A DNA stretch of 59,837 nt from an uncultured Verrucomicrobiales bacterium (GTDB lineage: Bacteria > Verrucomicrobiota > Verrucomicrobiia > Verrucomicrobiales > Akkermansiaceae), in NCBI GenBank assembly GCA_937916505.1, contig CALFSW010000368.1, positions 1-59,837 of the forward strand. The letters run 5' to 3'. This document shows, piece by piece, positions 25,851 to 35,412 of the stretch. Both the position numbers and the translations under genes were made by a program. Under the pieces are notes generated by a model. That model made no database searches and was not told the DNA's origin. It saw nothing but the letters and a program-made list of their open reading frames with translations. Position 1 is the stretch's first letter. Each line of letters starts with the position of its first letter.

Positions 25851-28076
25851 TTATTTAGAAAAAGTGTGGAGGGGCTTTCTGTCATGGGCGGTCCAGGTAC
25901 GAAGAGTGCCGGAGTTGTCGGCGGCGATGATGAGGGCGCCGTCGGGGGTGGTGGAGGCGGAGAGGATGGTGTCCTTGATGCCGGGGAGGTTTTGGTTGTT
26001 GGCTTTGAGGTCCCGGGCGGAGGCGGTGAGGAGTTGGTTGCTATGGCCTACGAAGGAAATGGCGGCAAGCTCGGCGGGGAAGCCGCCCTGGGATTTCGTT
26101 TCTTTCCCGGTATCGGGGCTCCAGAGTTTGTAGAGACGGTCGGCTCCGGCGGAGGCGAGGGTGGAGGCGTCGGGACTCCAGGCGAGGGAGAGGATGTGGT
26201 GGTTATGGCCTTCGAGAGTTTGCTCGAACCCGGGAGGGTCGAGGTGATGAATCTTGATGGTGCGGTCGGTGGAAGCCGAGGCCAAGCGGGTGCCGTCGGG
26301 TGAATAGCTGAGGGCGGTGATGGTATCGAGGTGGGCTTTTGGAAGAGTGGCTATGGGGGTGTCGCTGTCGAGGGAGAGGAGTTGGATGAGGGCGTGTCGG
26401 GAAGGGATGCCGGAGGCGGCGGCGAGTTGGTGGCCGTTCGGGTGGAAAGAGAGGGCAAGGATGCGGTCGGGGAAAGGAGTGGCATTTTTTTGGTCGCCCC
26501 ATTGGCGCTTGATGCTCCAGGTGGGAGTGGTGGGGAAGGTGAAAACGGAGTTGTCGGGAAGGCGGGCGAGGAGGGTGGTGTCGTTTGAAAAAGCGAGAGC
26601 GGTGGGAGTTTGTGGCGGGGTGAAGGTGTCGAGGTCTTGTCCAGTATTCGAGTTCCAAAGGCGAAGGGGGGCGGTGTCACTGGCGATGGCGAGGGTGTTG
26701 CCATCGGGTGAAAAGGCGAGAGCTTTGATGGGCGGGAGTTTGGTTTCAGCAGCTTTGGTTTGGTGGACTTTGAGGGCTGCTTCAGCGCTGAGGAGTTGGG
26801 CTTCGGTTTCGGCGACGCGGGCCTGGATGGTGAGGAGGTTTTTGGCGGCGGCGGTGCCGTCCTTGAGGGTGAGTTGGTGGGTGTGGCGGGCGTTGCGGAG
26901 TCGGGTGCGGGCGGCGTCGCGTTCCTTGCTAAGCTTGGTGAGTTCGTCGGTGATTTTTTTGATTTCTGCCGGGGCTTTTTTTGCGGCTTGGGCGGAGTCG
27001 AGAATCAGGTTTTGGGTTTGGAGGACGTGCTCTTTTTGATCGAGGTCAGTGCTGGCTTTCGCGAGGGCCTGGGCGTCGGTCTTTGTTTTGTTTGAGAGAT
27101 CGGTCCATTGTTTTTCGGCGTTGCCGAGTTTGCTTTTGGCCTGGTCGTGGACTTTTTGGGCGAGGTCGCGTTTGAACTGGAGTTGATTGGCTTCGCGGAG
27201 GATGGCGGGGTCGTTTTTGATTTCGAGGAGGAGTTTGCCATCCTGGGCATTCCAGATCCGGGTGTGGCCGCCGGGGTGGCCGGTGGCAATTCGGTGAGAG
27301 GGTTGGTGAAGGATGATGGTGGTGATCGGTTCGGTGAGTCCCTGGAGAGGGATGGGGGGCGATGCGGGGTCGAGGGGGGGAGTTTCGGGAAAGGGGGTAT
27401 CGGTTTCACTTCCGGGTGGGAGGTGACGTTGCCAGAGTTTGAGGGCTCGGTAGCCACCGGAGGCCAGGAGTTGATATTGATTGAAGGCAAGGGTGTGGAC
27501 GAAGTCGCGGTGGGCGGTGTTGGTGAGGGCGGGATCGATGAGTTCGGCATCGAGCTTGCCGCGATGGAGGTCGTAAACGAATAGGCGGGTGCCGCGGGAG
27601 ACGGCGGCGAAGCGGGCCTGAGGGGTGATTGCGGTGGCGTAGCTGGATTGGACCTCGTTGAGGTTGGACCATTCGGTGGGGCTGGCGAGAGTGGCGGACG
27701 AGCCTTGCGCGCCCTGGATGATCCAGAGTTTGAGGAGGGCGAGTTCGGGGGGGGTGAGATCGCGGGCGTTCGATTTGTTCTTCGCGGGCGGCATCGGGTC
27801 TTCCTCGAGGTGGGCAGCGTAGGTGAAGACGAGGCTTTCGTCGGGCTTGCCGGGGACGAGGGAGGAGCCGGAGTCGCCGCCGGCGATCATGTCCTGGGGT
27901 GACTCGAGGTTGAGGTCTGCTTTGGCCTTTTTGGCGTTGTGGCAGGCGAAGCAGTTTTGCTTGAGAACGGGGACGATCTCCTTCGCGAAATCGACCTGGG
28001 TGTTCCGCTGGAGCTCGGCGACGGGGAGGGCGGCGTGGAGCAGCGTGGGGAAGAGAACGAGGATGAGCAATCTCAT
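25851..28076 (-). CDS. Planctomycete-type cytochrome c + WD40 propeller interrupted by a coiled coil
   Basis: This 741-residue exported protein has a signal peptide ending near LHA. Residues 28-125 are a PSCyt1-type cytochrome domain with heme motif CFACH (Cys42, Cys45, His46) and the 'DPMPPAKNKS' loop. WD40 blades follow (about 150-285 and 450-741), recognisable by repeats such as 'IKALAFSPDGNTLAIAS', 'LRLWN', 'ITALSYSPDGTRLASAS' and 'IKIHHL'. A helical, Lys/Ala/Gln-rich coiled coil (about 290-445) is inserted between them. Its start overlaps the stop of the PPC gene by 4 bases (ATGA), so it is the last gene of the operon. It is inferred to be an extracytoplasmic redox or scaffold partner of the DUF1549/DUF1553 protein. 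Confidence 0.87.
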   Translation of the reverse strand: MRLLILVLFPTLLHAALPVAELQRNTQVDFAKEIVPVLKQNCFACHNAKKAKADLNLESPQDMIAGGDSGSSLVPGKPDESLVFTYAAHLEEDPMPPAKNKSNARDLTPPELALLKLWIIQGAQGSSATLASPTEWSNLNEVQSSYATAITPQARFAAVSRGTRLFVYDLHRGKLDAELIDPALTNTAHRDFVHTLAFNQYQLLASGGYRALKLWQRHLPPGSETDTPFPETPPLDPASPPIPLQGLTEPITTIILHQPSHRIATGHPGGHTRIWNAQDGKLLLEIKNDPAILREANQLQFKRDLAQKVHDQAKSKLGNAEKQWTDLSNKTKTDAQALAKASTDLDQKEHVLQTQNLILDSAQAAKKAPAEIKKITDELTKLSKERDAARTRLRNARHTHQLTLKDGTAAAKNLLTIQARVAETEAQLLSAEAALKVHQTKAAETKLPPIKALAFSPDGNTLAIASDTAPLRLWNSNTGQDLDTFTPPQTPTALAFSNDTTLLARLPDNSVFTFPTTPTWSIKRQWGDQKNATPFPDRILALSFHPNGHQLAAASGIPSRHALIQLLSLDSDTPIATLPKAHLDTITALSYSPDGTRLASASTDRTIKIHHLDPPGFEQTLEGHNHHILSLAWSPDASTLASAGADRLYKLWSPDTGKETKSQGGFPAELAAISFVGHSNQLLTASARDLKANNQNLPGIKDTILSASTTPDGALIIAADNSGTLRTWTAHDRKPLHTFSK

Positions 28077-30097
28077 GGCGCGATGGTGAGAGTGATGAGG
28101 GGGGAATGAATCGAGTGGGTAAGGTCGCGTGGTTTGGATTGTTCGGTTTGTTGGCGGAGGTTTTCGGCGGCTTTCCTTTTGGCTTCGGTGAGCGCGGGGG
28201 GAATGGGTTTGGATTCGGCCTTGAGAGATGTCTCAAGATTTTCGAGTCGTTTGAGATCAGCTTTGGCGCGTTCGAGCGCGGGGAGGTTGTTTTGGTGACT
28301 GAGGGTGAGGTTGGCTTGAAGGGTGAAGTGGTGAGTTTGCTTGGGTCCGATTTTGAGTTCGTTGGAAGGCGTGAGGACGAGGGTGAACTTTCCTTCGGTG
28401 GCGTCCGGTTTGATTTTGAGTTGAGGTGGTTTGGAATGGGGAAAGTTGGTGAGGGTGACGGTGATGTCGCCTTTGATCTCAGCATTCTTGGTGAGGGTAA
28501 AGGGGATCTCCAGGGTCTCTCCGATTTTATGGGTGAAGGAGGAGGAGGGGGTGAGGATAAGGGGGGCTTTTTCGGCGTGGATGATGCTGAGAGGGATGAG
28601 TTGGGCAAGGCGGGTGTGGTGGCGTTCGACATCCCAGTTTCCGACATGCCACGATGAGGTTGCGGCTTGCGCGACGGTCTCTTTTCCGTTGGTGGTGCCT
28701 TTGATGGTGAGAAAGGTGTTGGCGGATGGGGTGTCCGCTTGCGAGGTCAGGATGAGGGTGGTGCTGGTTTCGTGAGGGGCGATGGTTTTGGGTTGGAAGT
28801 CGACGCCGGGAGGGAGGTTCTCGATGGCAAGAGCGATGGGTTCGTCGAAGCCGGATTCGCGCATGACGAAGAGCTGGATGCGGGCGGTGCCGCCTTGCCG
28901 GATGATGGTCGTTTGGCGGGGGAGGATTTTGTCTTTTTGATGCGAGTGCCAGGGCACGGCGATGAGTCGGTAGCCCGAGGCGAGAGAAAGAATGCGGAGT
29001 TTGGCCGGGGCGGAATGACTGAATTGATTGAGGAGGGTGAGGCGGTATGAGCCGTCGGCGGGTGGGGCGAAGCGGATGGCGGAGTCGGCGGTACGAATGG
29101 GGAAATGGCGACCGCCGGATGGGAGGGGGAAGTCATCATTGGAGGCGACTTCCTTGTATTGCGGGGTGCCGTTTTGGTCGGTGGTGACTTGTTCGATGAT
29201 CAGGAGGGAGTCGGAAGGGTTGGCGAGGCGCGCCGAGAGGAGTTCGATCCAGAGTGGTTGGTCTTTTTTGGCATCGAAGGAATGGTGAACCGGAGTTTTG
29301 GAAAGAGTGAGGGAGATGTCTTGTGGGTGGGTTTGAGTGGGCAGGAGGGGATTGGGGGAATGAGGAATAGCTTTAGTGGAAGCGAGGAGTCGGTAGGGAT
29401 GTTCGCCACCGCCGGTGAAGGTGAAGTCGTGGACTTTGAGGAGGTAAGTGCCGGTGGAGGGGGCTTTGAAAGTGAGCGCGGCATCGCGGTCGAGTGGGGA
29501 TTGGTCATTGGCGCGGGCGACTTCGGCTCCATCGGGAGAGATCAGGACGAGGGTGGGGTCGAGACGCGAGTCGATGGCCTGAGCCTGGCAGTGAAGGTGG
29601 ATGGTTTGATCCTGGGTGAGGGTGAGCTTGTAGTGATCGATGGCGGCGTTATCGACGTGGCCATTGATGATGGTGTCGAGAGGGAGGTCTTCCGCGGTTT
29701 CGGGAGAGTGGTTGGTGCCGTGGTTTTTTTCGGGAAGGTGACTGACGACGAAAGCGCGGGGAGCGGTGAGGCCGAGGCGGGTTTGGGCGGAGACCTCGTA
29801 GATGCCGGAAGGGAGATCGGGGGCGGCGATGATGCGGTAGCGGAGAGGATTGGGTTTGGCGGGGACGTAATCGGTCGCGGGAAGAGTGATGGGTTCGGCG
29901 GTGAGTCCGGGGTGGGAGAAACGGAGGGTGGTGGTTTCTTCAAGTTCGGTTCCGCCGATGGTGACTTCGGTGGCGGAGCCCGCCTGGATACCTTGGGGAA
30001 AGATGGTTTTCAGATCGGGGTTTGGGAGCTGCGCGTGCAGGATGGTCGAACACGGGATCGTGAACGTTAAAATTTTGAAGAAGCGGAAAAGTGACAC
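28073..30097 (-). CDS. Exported PPC-domain protein (pre-peptidase C-terminal domains)
   Basis: This is a 674-residue protein with a signal peptide (to about LHAQLP). An IPT/TIG-like start ('LKTIFPQGIQAGSATEVTIG') is followed by a PPC domain around 130-240 ('AEDLPLDTIINGHVDNAAID', 'YKLTLTQDQTIHLHCQAQAI', 'GTYLLKVHDFTFTGGGEHPY'). Further Ig/PPC-like beta domains follow, with a Lys/Ala-rich helical end (about 620-665). No catalytic motif is present. In PVC genomes such proteins sit beside DUF1549/DUF1553 and DUF1501 genes, as here. It is the third gene of the operon, 11 bases after the DUF1553 gene. A role as a binding or structural component of the surface system is inferred. Confidence 0.82.
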   Translation of the reverse strand: MSLFRFFKILTFTIPCSTILHAQLPNPDLKTIFPQGIQAGSATEVTIGGTELEETTTLRFSHPGLTAEPITLPATDYVPAKPNPLRYRIIAAPDLPSGIYEVSAQTRLGLTAPRAFVVSHLPEKNHGTNHSPETAEDLPLDTIINGHVDNAAIDHYKLTLTQDQTIHLHCQAQAIDSRLDPTLVLISPDGAEVARANDQSPLDRDAALTFKAPSTGTYLLKVHDFTFTGGGEHPYRLLASTKAIPHSPNPLLPTQTHPQDISLTLSKTPVHHSFDAKKDQPLWIELLSARLANPSDSLLIIEQVTTDQNGTPQYKEVASNDDFPLPSGGRHFPIRTADSAIRFAPPADGSYRLTLLNQFSHSAPAKLRILSLASGYRLIAVPWHSHQKDKILPRQTTIIRQGGTARIQLFVMRESGFDEPIALAIENLPPGVDFQPKTIAPHETSTTLILTSQADTPSANTFLTIKGTTNGKETVAQAATSSWHVGNWDVERHHTRLAQLIPLSIIHAEKAPLILTPSSSFTHKIGETLEIPFTLTKNAEIKGDITVTLTNFPHSKPPQLKIKPDATEGKFTLVLTPSNELKIGPKQTHHFTLQANLTLSHQNNLPALERAKADLKRLENLETSLKAESKPIPPALTEAKRKAAENLRQQTEQSKPRDLTHSIHSPLITLTIAP

Positions 30098-30108
30098 CGG
30101 TGGTTGCT

Positions 30109-32610
30109 TCAGTGGTTGAAGAGAAACTCCTTGGTATTAAGGAGAGCCCAGATGAGATCTTCGTAAGCCTGGCGAGTGGGAAGGAGAGGATCGACGGGTT
30201 TGGGCTGTTCGCCTTCCTTGGTTGGAGCGGGTGTCGGGAGGGGTTGGTTTTGTTTCCCTTGCAGATAGGCGAGGGCGGTGGCGAGTTCTTCGGGTCGGGG
30301 TGGGCGGGACAGGGCGTGGAGGTAAAGTTGGGTGAGGAGGGCCTCGGGCTTGGCCTCCTTTTGTTTTGCGAGATGAGCGGGTCGTGATTGGTCGGAAGAG
30401 AGTTTGAGGCGAATGTTGTTCGAGTTCACGAGGTGGAGGGCTTGCGCGAGATTGACGTCGGCGCTTCGTTCACATTCGCAGGCGCTATTCATGTCCGGGC
30501 GGCCGAAGACGGAGAGGAAATAGGAGGACTTGGAGAAGGTGTCATCGGGGAGTTGAATCGCGCGCGTGCCGGCCGGTTGACCGACGAATGATTCTTTGGA
30601 TCCGGTGACGGTATTGATGCCATCGAGGAGGATTTCGGCGGGGAGTCGTCGGGGGTAAAAGCGGGAGTAATTTTGGGTGTCGAGGGAGTTGTGCTGATTG
30701 GGAATGGCGGAGAATTGGTAGGTGCGGGAGTTGGTGATGGTGCGGATGAGGTGTTTGAGGTCGTATCCGCTGGCGATGAAATCGGATGCGAGATTCTCTA
30801 ACAATTCGGGATGAGTGGCGGGGTTGGTGACGCGGAGGTCGTCTTCGGGATCGACGAGGCCACGACCGAAGAAGTGCTTCCAATACCGGTTGACGAGCAT
30901 CCTGGCGAAGAAGGGATTGTTGGGATTGACCATCCAGTCGGCGAGGTGCTCGCGAGGGTCTTCGTGGGAGGGAATGGTGGGTTCGTTTCCTCCGAGGTTT
31001 TTCGGTTTGAGGGTTTTACCGGTGCGGGGATTTTGGGAAGTCGCTTGGCCGCGATTGTGAAGGACGATTTCTTCTCCGGGTTGCAGGCCGGGCTTTCGGG
31101 TGATTCTTGAGAAAAAGGCCTGCAAGCCATAGTAGTCGTCCTCACTCCATTTTTCGTAGGGATGGTGGTGGCACTGGGCGCATTGCATGCGGACGCCGAG
31201 GAAGACCTGGGCGACGTTTTCGAGTTGGTCCTTGCTGTCGCGGACGGTGCGATACCAAACGACGGGCGGGTTGGTGCCGGTCTCGCCGGATGCGGTGAGG
31301 AAGTCACGGGCGATCTGGTTGTAGGGGCGGTTGTTGTGGATGGCGTCGCGGAGCCATTGGTGGAAGGCGACCGATCCGCGGGCGTGTTCGGGTTTGGCAC
31401 GTTTGTTGCGGAGGATGGCGGCCCATTTGCCGGCGAAGTAGTCGGCGTGATTGGAGGAGTCGAGGAGTTGCTCGATTTTCTGCGTTCGTTTTTCGGGGAA
31501 GTTGTTGGTGAGAAAGGCATTGGTTTCGTCGATGCCGGGAAGGCGTCCGGCGATGTCGATGGTGACGCGCCGGAGGAAGGTGGCATCGTCGCTGTTTTCG
31601 GAAGGAGGCAAGCCGAGGGTCTTGAGCTGAGCGAAGATGTGTTTGTCGATGAAGTTGGCGGGTGGTGGGAGATTTTCGACGGGCGCGCCGAGGGGGAGAG
31701 TGGTGCGGAAGACGTCGACGTGTTCCTGGAAGCGAATCATGACGGAGGTTGAACCCGGGATGTCGCCCATGGTGACGTGGCCATCCATGGTGACATGGGC
31801 ACGCTCTTCATCGTTCGATTCGTATTGCGCGAGATGGGTGATGTCGCGGGTCGTGTTGTCCGAGAAGTGAGCGGTGACGCGGAGTTGTTGTTGGGCGTGG
31901 GCCCGGGTCAGGCGTTCCTTGGGGTGGACCGAGATCGAAGTCGCTTTGGGGAACTCCTTGGGGTCGTTTGGGAGGCCTTGTTTGATCCAGCGGAGGATGG
32001 CTTGGTAGTCGGCGGAGTCTTTTTTCAGGCGTGAGCCTCCCTGGTGGGGGATTTCGCCGGTGGCTTTGAGGAGGAGGAGGGAGTGTTCCGGGGCAGCGCG
32101 GAAGATGCGGCGGCCCCGGGAATCGCGGACGAGGTAGTTGTGGTCGTTCCAGGGTTCGTAGCCGAAGAGGGAGAGCTTGAAGCCGTTTTGGCCATCGGCT
32201 TTTCCGTGGCAGCCTCCGCCATTGCAGCCGTATTTTGAAAGGATGGGGACGAGGTTGTTGGTGAAGGAAATGGGGAAGGGTTCGGCAGAGGCAACGTTAA
32301 CCTTTTTTGTGACTGTTTGACCGTCGTGAGTGGCGGTGATGGTGGTCTTGCCGAGGGCGAGGACGGTGATCAGGCCGGTGGGTGAAATGGAGATGATGTC
32401 AGGAGGATCGGTGGTGTAAGTGGCGACGTGGGTGAGGTCGGTTGCACTTTGGTCGGGATGTTTTTGCTCCTGGGTGAGCACGAGTTGATGGCTGTCGTGG
32501 AGGTGCTCGAGAGTGATGGGCGTTGAGTTTTGGAAGGTGAGATTTGAAGCTGAGGCCAGAGTGAATGAGGCGAAGAGGGCGAATGCCGCGAAGATGGAGA
32601 GATGGGGCAT
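30109..32610 (-). CDS. Ig-like (BIG2) + cytochrome-like + DUF1549 + DUF1553 protein
   Basis: This is an 833-residue exported protein (signal to about ASA). Domains in order: an Ig-like BIG2 region about 30-110 ('ISISPTGLITVLALGKTTIT'); a PSD cytochrome-like motif CNGGGCHG, a C-x4-C-H heme site typical of this family; another Ig-like stretch; DUF1549 about 320-520 ('FIDKHIFAQLKTLGLPPS', 'RRVTIDIAGRLPG', 'ADYFAGKWAAILRNKR'); and DUF1553 about 575-830 ('LADWMVNPNNPFFARMLVNR', 'YWKHFFGRGLVDP', 'HLIRTITNSRTYQFS'). 'MQCAQCHHHPYEKWSEDDYYG' contains a CAQCH heme motif within DUF1549. The activity of these PVC hallmark proteins is not established; they are often linked to polysaccharide use. Confidence 0.92.
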   Translation of the reverse strand: MPHLSIFAAFALFASFTLASASNLTFQNSTPITLEHLHDSHQLVLTQEQKHPDQSATDLTHVATYTTDPPDIISISPTGLITVLALGKTTITATHDGQTVTKKVNVASAEPFPISFTNNLVPILSKYGCNGGGCHGKADGQNGFKLSLFGYEPWNDHNYLVRDSRGRRIFRAAPEHSLLLLKATGEIPHQGGSRLKKDSADYQAILRWIKQGLPNDPKEFPKATSISVHPKERLTRAHAQQQLRVTAHFSDNTTRDITHLAQYESNDEERAHVTMDGHVTMGDIPGSTSVMIRFQEHVDVFRTTLPLGAPVENLPPPANFIDKHIFAQLKTLGLPPSENSDDATFLRRVTIDIAGRLPGIDETNAFLTNNFPEKRTQKIEQLLDSSNHADYFAGKWAAILRNKRAKPEHARGSVAFHQWLRDAIHNNRPYNQIARDFLTASGETGTNPPVVWYRTVRDSKDQLENVAQVFLGVRMQCAQCHHHPYEKWSEDDYYGLQAFFSRITRKPGLQPGEEIVLHNRGQATSQNPRTGKTLKPKNLGGNEPTIPSHEDPREHLADWMVNPNNPFFARMLVNRYWKHFFGRGLVDPEDDLRVTNPATHPELLENLASDFIASGYDLKHLIRTITNSRTYQFSAIPNQHNSLDTQNYSRFYPRRLPAEILLDGINTVTGSKESFVGQPAGTRAIQLPDDTFSKSSYFLSVFGRPDMNSACECERSADVNLAQALHLVNSNNIRLKLSSDQSRPAHLAKQKEAKPEALLTQLYLHALSRPPRPEELATALAYLQGKQNQPLPTPAPTKEGEQPKPVDPLLPTRQAYEDLIWALLNTKEFLFNH

Positions 32611-32637
32611 GGGCGCTTGCGTTTGAGTAATAAAGGC

Positions 32638-33987
32638 TTAACCGACGAGCTCTGACATGGGCGCGTGTTGGGAGTCGACGAGGAAGCGGGGTCTACCGGA
32701 GAGGTCATCGATGGTGGTGCGGCGGGCGTCGATGCCGAGGTTATGGTAGAGGGTGGAGAAGACTTCCTGGAATTCGACAGGGCGGTCGTCGGCTTCACCA
32801 CCATCGCGGGTGGTGGATCCAATGATTTGGCCGTGGTTCATGCCGCCGCCAGCGAGAAGGGCGGTGGAGACTTTGGGCCAATGGTCGCGTCCGCCTTGGG
32901 GGTTGATTTTTGGAGTGCGGCCGAATTCGCCCCAGACGACGACGGAGACATCGTCGGAGAGCCCGCGGTCGTGGAGGTCCTGGACGAGGGCGGTGATGCC
33001 TTGGTCGAGAAGAGGGAAGTCGGTGCGAGCACGGCCGAAGTTGTCGCCATGCCAGTCCCAGCGGGAGAAGCCGAGGGTGACGCAGCGGGCGCCGGCTTCG
33101 ACGAGGCGGCGGGCCATGAGGAATTGGTCGAGCCGTTTCCAGGGGCCGTCGGCGGTGAGTTTTTCGGTGCCTTTGCCGTAGCGTTCGACGATCTTGGGAT
33201 CTTCCTTTGAGAGATCGAAGGCTTCGGCGAGACGGGAGGAGGTGAGGACGCCGAAGGCTTGTTCGGTGAAGGTGTCCATGCCGGTCATGGAACCGGAGGC
33301 ATCGACGTCGCGTCGGAAATTATCAAAGGACTTGAGGAGGGCCTTGCGGTCGGCGAGCCGTTCGATGGAGATGTCCTTGAGGATCATGTCGTCTTTTCCA
33401 CCGCCGCGGAAGGGGGCGAAGGAGGCGTGGGATGGTCCGAGGAAGCCGGGTTTTCCGGGGTCGCCCCATTGATCGTGTCCGCATTTGGGTGAGAGGCCGA
33501 GGAAGGAAGGGACACCGGGTGTGACTTGGCCCTGGAGTTTGGAGAGGACGGAGCCGATGGACGGCCAACCGCCGGAAGGTTGGGGTCCTTGCAGTTTGCG
33601 ACCGGTGAGGCACTGGACCGCGTCGTGTCCGCCTCCGGCTCCGACCATGGAGCGAATGACCGAGAACTTATCCATCATGCGGGCCATTTGAGGGAAGAGT
33701 TCGCCGATTTGGATGCCGGGGACGTTGGTGGAGATGGGGTTAAATTCGCCGCGAATGCCGGAGGGGGCTTCCGTTTTGATGTCCCACATGTCCTGGTGTG
33801 GCGGGCCACCAGCGAGGAAGACCATGATGACGGCCTTGTGATCGAGTTTTTTAGGGGCGGTGGCTTCGGCTTGGAGAAGCTGGGGGAGGGAGGCCCCGCC
33901 GAGGCCGAGGCCGCCGATGCGGAGGAAGCCGCGACGGGACATGCCATCGCAGAAGGTTTCGCCTTTGGATCCGGAAATTGTGAGCAT
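32638..33987 (-). CDS. DUF1501 protein, Tat-exported
   Basis: The start [20 protein letters not shown] places a twin-arginine motif ([10 protein letters not shown]) at residues 17-26; the longer frame to 34134 would put it too far from the N-terminus. The body follows the DUF1501 pattern (alkaline-phosphatase/sulfatase-like fold): '[20 protein letters not shown]', '[15 protein letters not shown]' (here IRSMVG), '[15 protein letters not shown]', '[12 protein letters not shown]' and '[20 protein letters not shown]'. It is the first gene of the four-gene operon, 27 bases ahead of the DUF1549/1553 gene. DUF1501 genes are the usual partners of DUF1553 genes in PVC bacteria. The reaction is unknown. 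Confidence 0.92.
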   Translation of the reverse strand: MLTISGSKGETFCDGMSRRGFLRIGGLGLGGASLPQLLQAEATAPKKLDHKAVIMVFLAGGPPHQDMWDIKTEAPSGIRGEFNPISTNVPGIQIGELFPQMARMMDKFSVIRSMVGAGGGHDAVQCLTGRKLQGPQPSGGWPSIGSVLSKLQGQVTPGVPSFLGLSPKCGHDQWGDPGKPGFLGPSHASFAPFRGGGKDDMILKDISIERLADRKALLKSFDNFRRDVDASGSMTGMDTFTEQAFGVLTSSRLAEAFDLSKEDPKIVERYGKGTEKLTADGPWKRLDQFLMARRLVEAGARCVTLGFSRWDWHGDNFGRARTDFPLLDQGITALVQDLHDRGLSDDVSVVVWGEFGRTPKINPQGGRDHWPKVSTALLAGGGMNHGQIIGSTTRDGGEADDRPVEFQEVFSTLYHNLGIDARRTTIDDLSGRPRFLVDSQHAPMSELVG

Positions 33988-34182
33988 AGTGATTGGAGTA
34001 ACATTGGCAATACGAGGGAAAATGGGGAGATCTTTCCGGGGGGCTGCAATTGGGTTGTCCGGCCCCATGCACTTGTTTAACCTGATAGGGGTTTTGGGGG
34101 CTGCAGGTCTTTTCGGGGCGTTGGAAAACGCCAAGGTAAAAGAAGCCGGTGTCGACGCTTCAGTCAGGGGACCTTCGAATCA

Positions 34183-34689
34183 ATGACGAAAATAATCACG
34201 CTAAGCGCTTTTTTGGTAGTCCTTGGTCTTGCGACCAAGGGATTTCTTTTTTCAGGAGCGGAAACCGGAAAGCAGGACGGGGTCGAATCGTCGACGATTG
34301 CGCCGTCCTCCCGTGCGATTGGGCTTGCCCCGGTTCAGCGGTCGAAGCGGGAAATTCTTGAGGATCTTCCGGAGAGGCCTCCGGTTTTTGGCGGTCTTAG
34401 GGTCACTGGGGAGCAGGAAGAGGCGATGGACGTCTTTCGTCAGTTGGGGGCCGTGGAGGGGGAATCAGCGATGGACTATTTAGTAGATTTCTATGGGAAG
34501 GGGTGTCCTGGACTTGCCTACACAATGGGATATGCCCTGACGGGATGGATGGAAAAGGACTTTGAAGCGGCGATGGCTGCGTTTCACGATTTTGTGAGGG
34601 AGCCGAATGCGGTGATTGGTTTTGTGCGGCCGGGTGATCCGCTTTTATTTCAATGGAAGGGCGAAAAGTTTCACTCGGGACTCATGTGA
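34183..34689 (+). CDS. Upstream part of a secreted helical-repeat protein interrupted by in-frame TGA
   Basis: This 168-residue frame has an N-terminal signal or anchor ('FLVVLGLATKGFLFS'), then a linker and helices with a repeat-like character ('DVFRQLGAVEGESAMDYLVD', 'GYALTGWMEKDFEAAMAAFH'). It ends 'FHSGLM' then TGA (34687-34689). The same phase stays open immediately after that stop and runs without a break into the next frame. The repeat pattern (helical units with W and A positions) continues across it. No family was recognised beyond similarity in style to verrucomicrobial TPR/Sel1-like secreted proteins. It is divergent from the DUF1501 operon. Confidence 0.6.
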   Translation: MTKIITLSAFLVVLGLATKGFLFSGAETGKQDGVESSTIAPSSRAIGLAPVQRSKREILEDLPERPPVFGGLRVTGEQEEAMDVFRQLGAVEGESAMDYLVDFYGKGCPGLAYTMGYALTGWMEKDFEAAMAAFHDFVREPNAVIGFVRPGDPLLFQWKGEKFHSGLM

Positions 34690-34713
34690 GGAGGGGGATT
34701 TGCGCCACAGTTT

Positions 34714-35397
34714 GTGGCCGGACTAGTGATGAGGAAAGCCGCCGAGTTGCAGCCAAGGAAGGCTTTGGCGATTCTTAAGGAAGGGAACTATTCAGGAATG
34801 GCCCGTTCCAGCACGTTCCGGGGATATATTCGTGGGATGGGTCCCGAAGCTGACTGGCCCCAGGTGATAGAGGATGTCAAAGGGGTGATTGGGCGTGCCG
34901 ATATTAAACTCAAGGATTCGGACTCCTGGGTGGCGCAGACCGTGGCCATTGAGTGGGCCAAGCAAGATTTGGAGAACTCGCTTGAATGGTATATTCGTGA
35001 CCCGGAGAGGGATCTGTCCAATCCGAAAGACACGACCCAGATTTCATCCGTACTGGGTTCCCTGCCACTCGATGAAAAATACCTCGCCGTGAACTGGATT
35101 GATTCGCAACGCGATCAGCCGGATTGGAATGATCAGCTTGTGATGAGCTATGGTCGGGTTTTGGCTTCAAGAACCATGCCGCTCGATGGCGACGTGGAGC
35201 GACTTGCAGGCTTTATTTCCAGCGAGGATGATCGCTTTGAATTTGTTTCGAAGTTTATTCATCCGTGGAAGACGGGCGTGGAGCCCTCGATTCGATATCC
35301 CCGGGAGGCGCTCAACAAGCTGGTGGTGGGGGCAAATTTGTCGGTCGAGAGGACGGCGGGCTTGCAAAAGGTGATCGCTTCGAGCAAATCGGAGTAG
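34714..35397 (+). CDS. Downstream part of the same helical-repeat protein
   Basis: This 227-codon frame from GTG at 34714 is in the same phase as the preceding frame; the intervening codons (GGGFAPQF) are all sense. The protein is helical with repeated W/A/L spacing ('AVAIEWAKQDLENSLEWYIR' read as TVAIEW..., 'SSVLGSLPLDEKYLAVNWID', 'YGRVLASRTMPLDGDVERLA'). It has no signal peptide, so on its own it would be cytoplasmic, unlike the upstream half. It either belongs to one approximately 404-residue protein broken by a nonsense codon or is expressed by readthrough or reinitiation. The function is unknown. It ends 15 bases before rnhB. Confidence 0.6.
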   Translation: MAGLVMRKAAELQPRKALAILKEGNYSGMARSSTFRGYIRGMGPEADWPQVIEDVKGVIGRADIKLKDSDSWVAQTVAIEWAKQDLENSLEWYIRDPERDLSNPKDTTQISSVLGSLPLDEKYLAVNWIDSQRDQPDWNDQLVMSYGRVLASRTMPLDGDVERLAGFISSEDDRFEFVSKFIHPWKTGVEPSIRYPREALNKLVVGANLSVERTAGLQKVIASSKSE

Positions 35398-35412
35398 ATC
35401 GAATTAGCCAAA

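Noticed and set aside
27406-28647. 413-codon Pro/Ser/Arg-rich frame on the minus strand
   Set aside because: It is an overlapping alternative frame of two real operon genes; its composition reflects C-rich coding DNA.
29105-30070. 321-codon Gly/Val/Glu-rich plus-strand frame
   Set aside because: It is antisense to the PPC-domain gene and low in complexity, with no family features.
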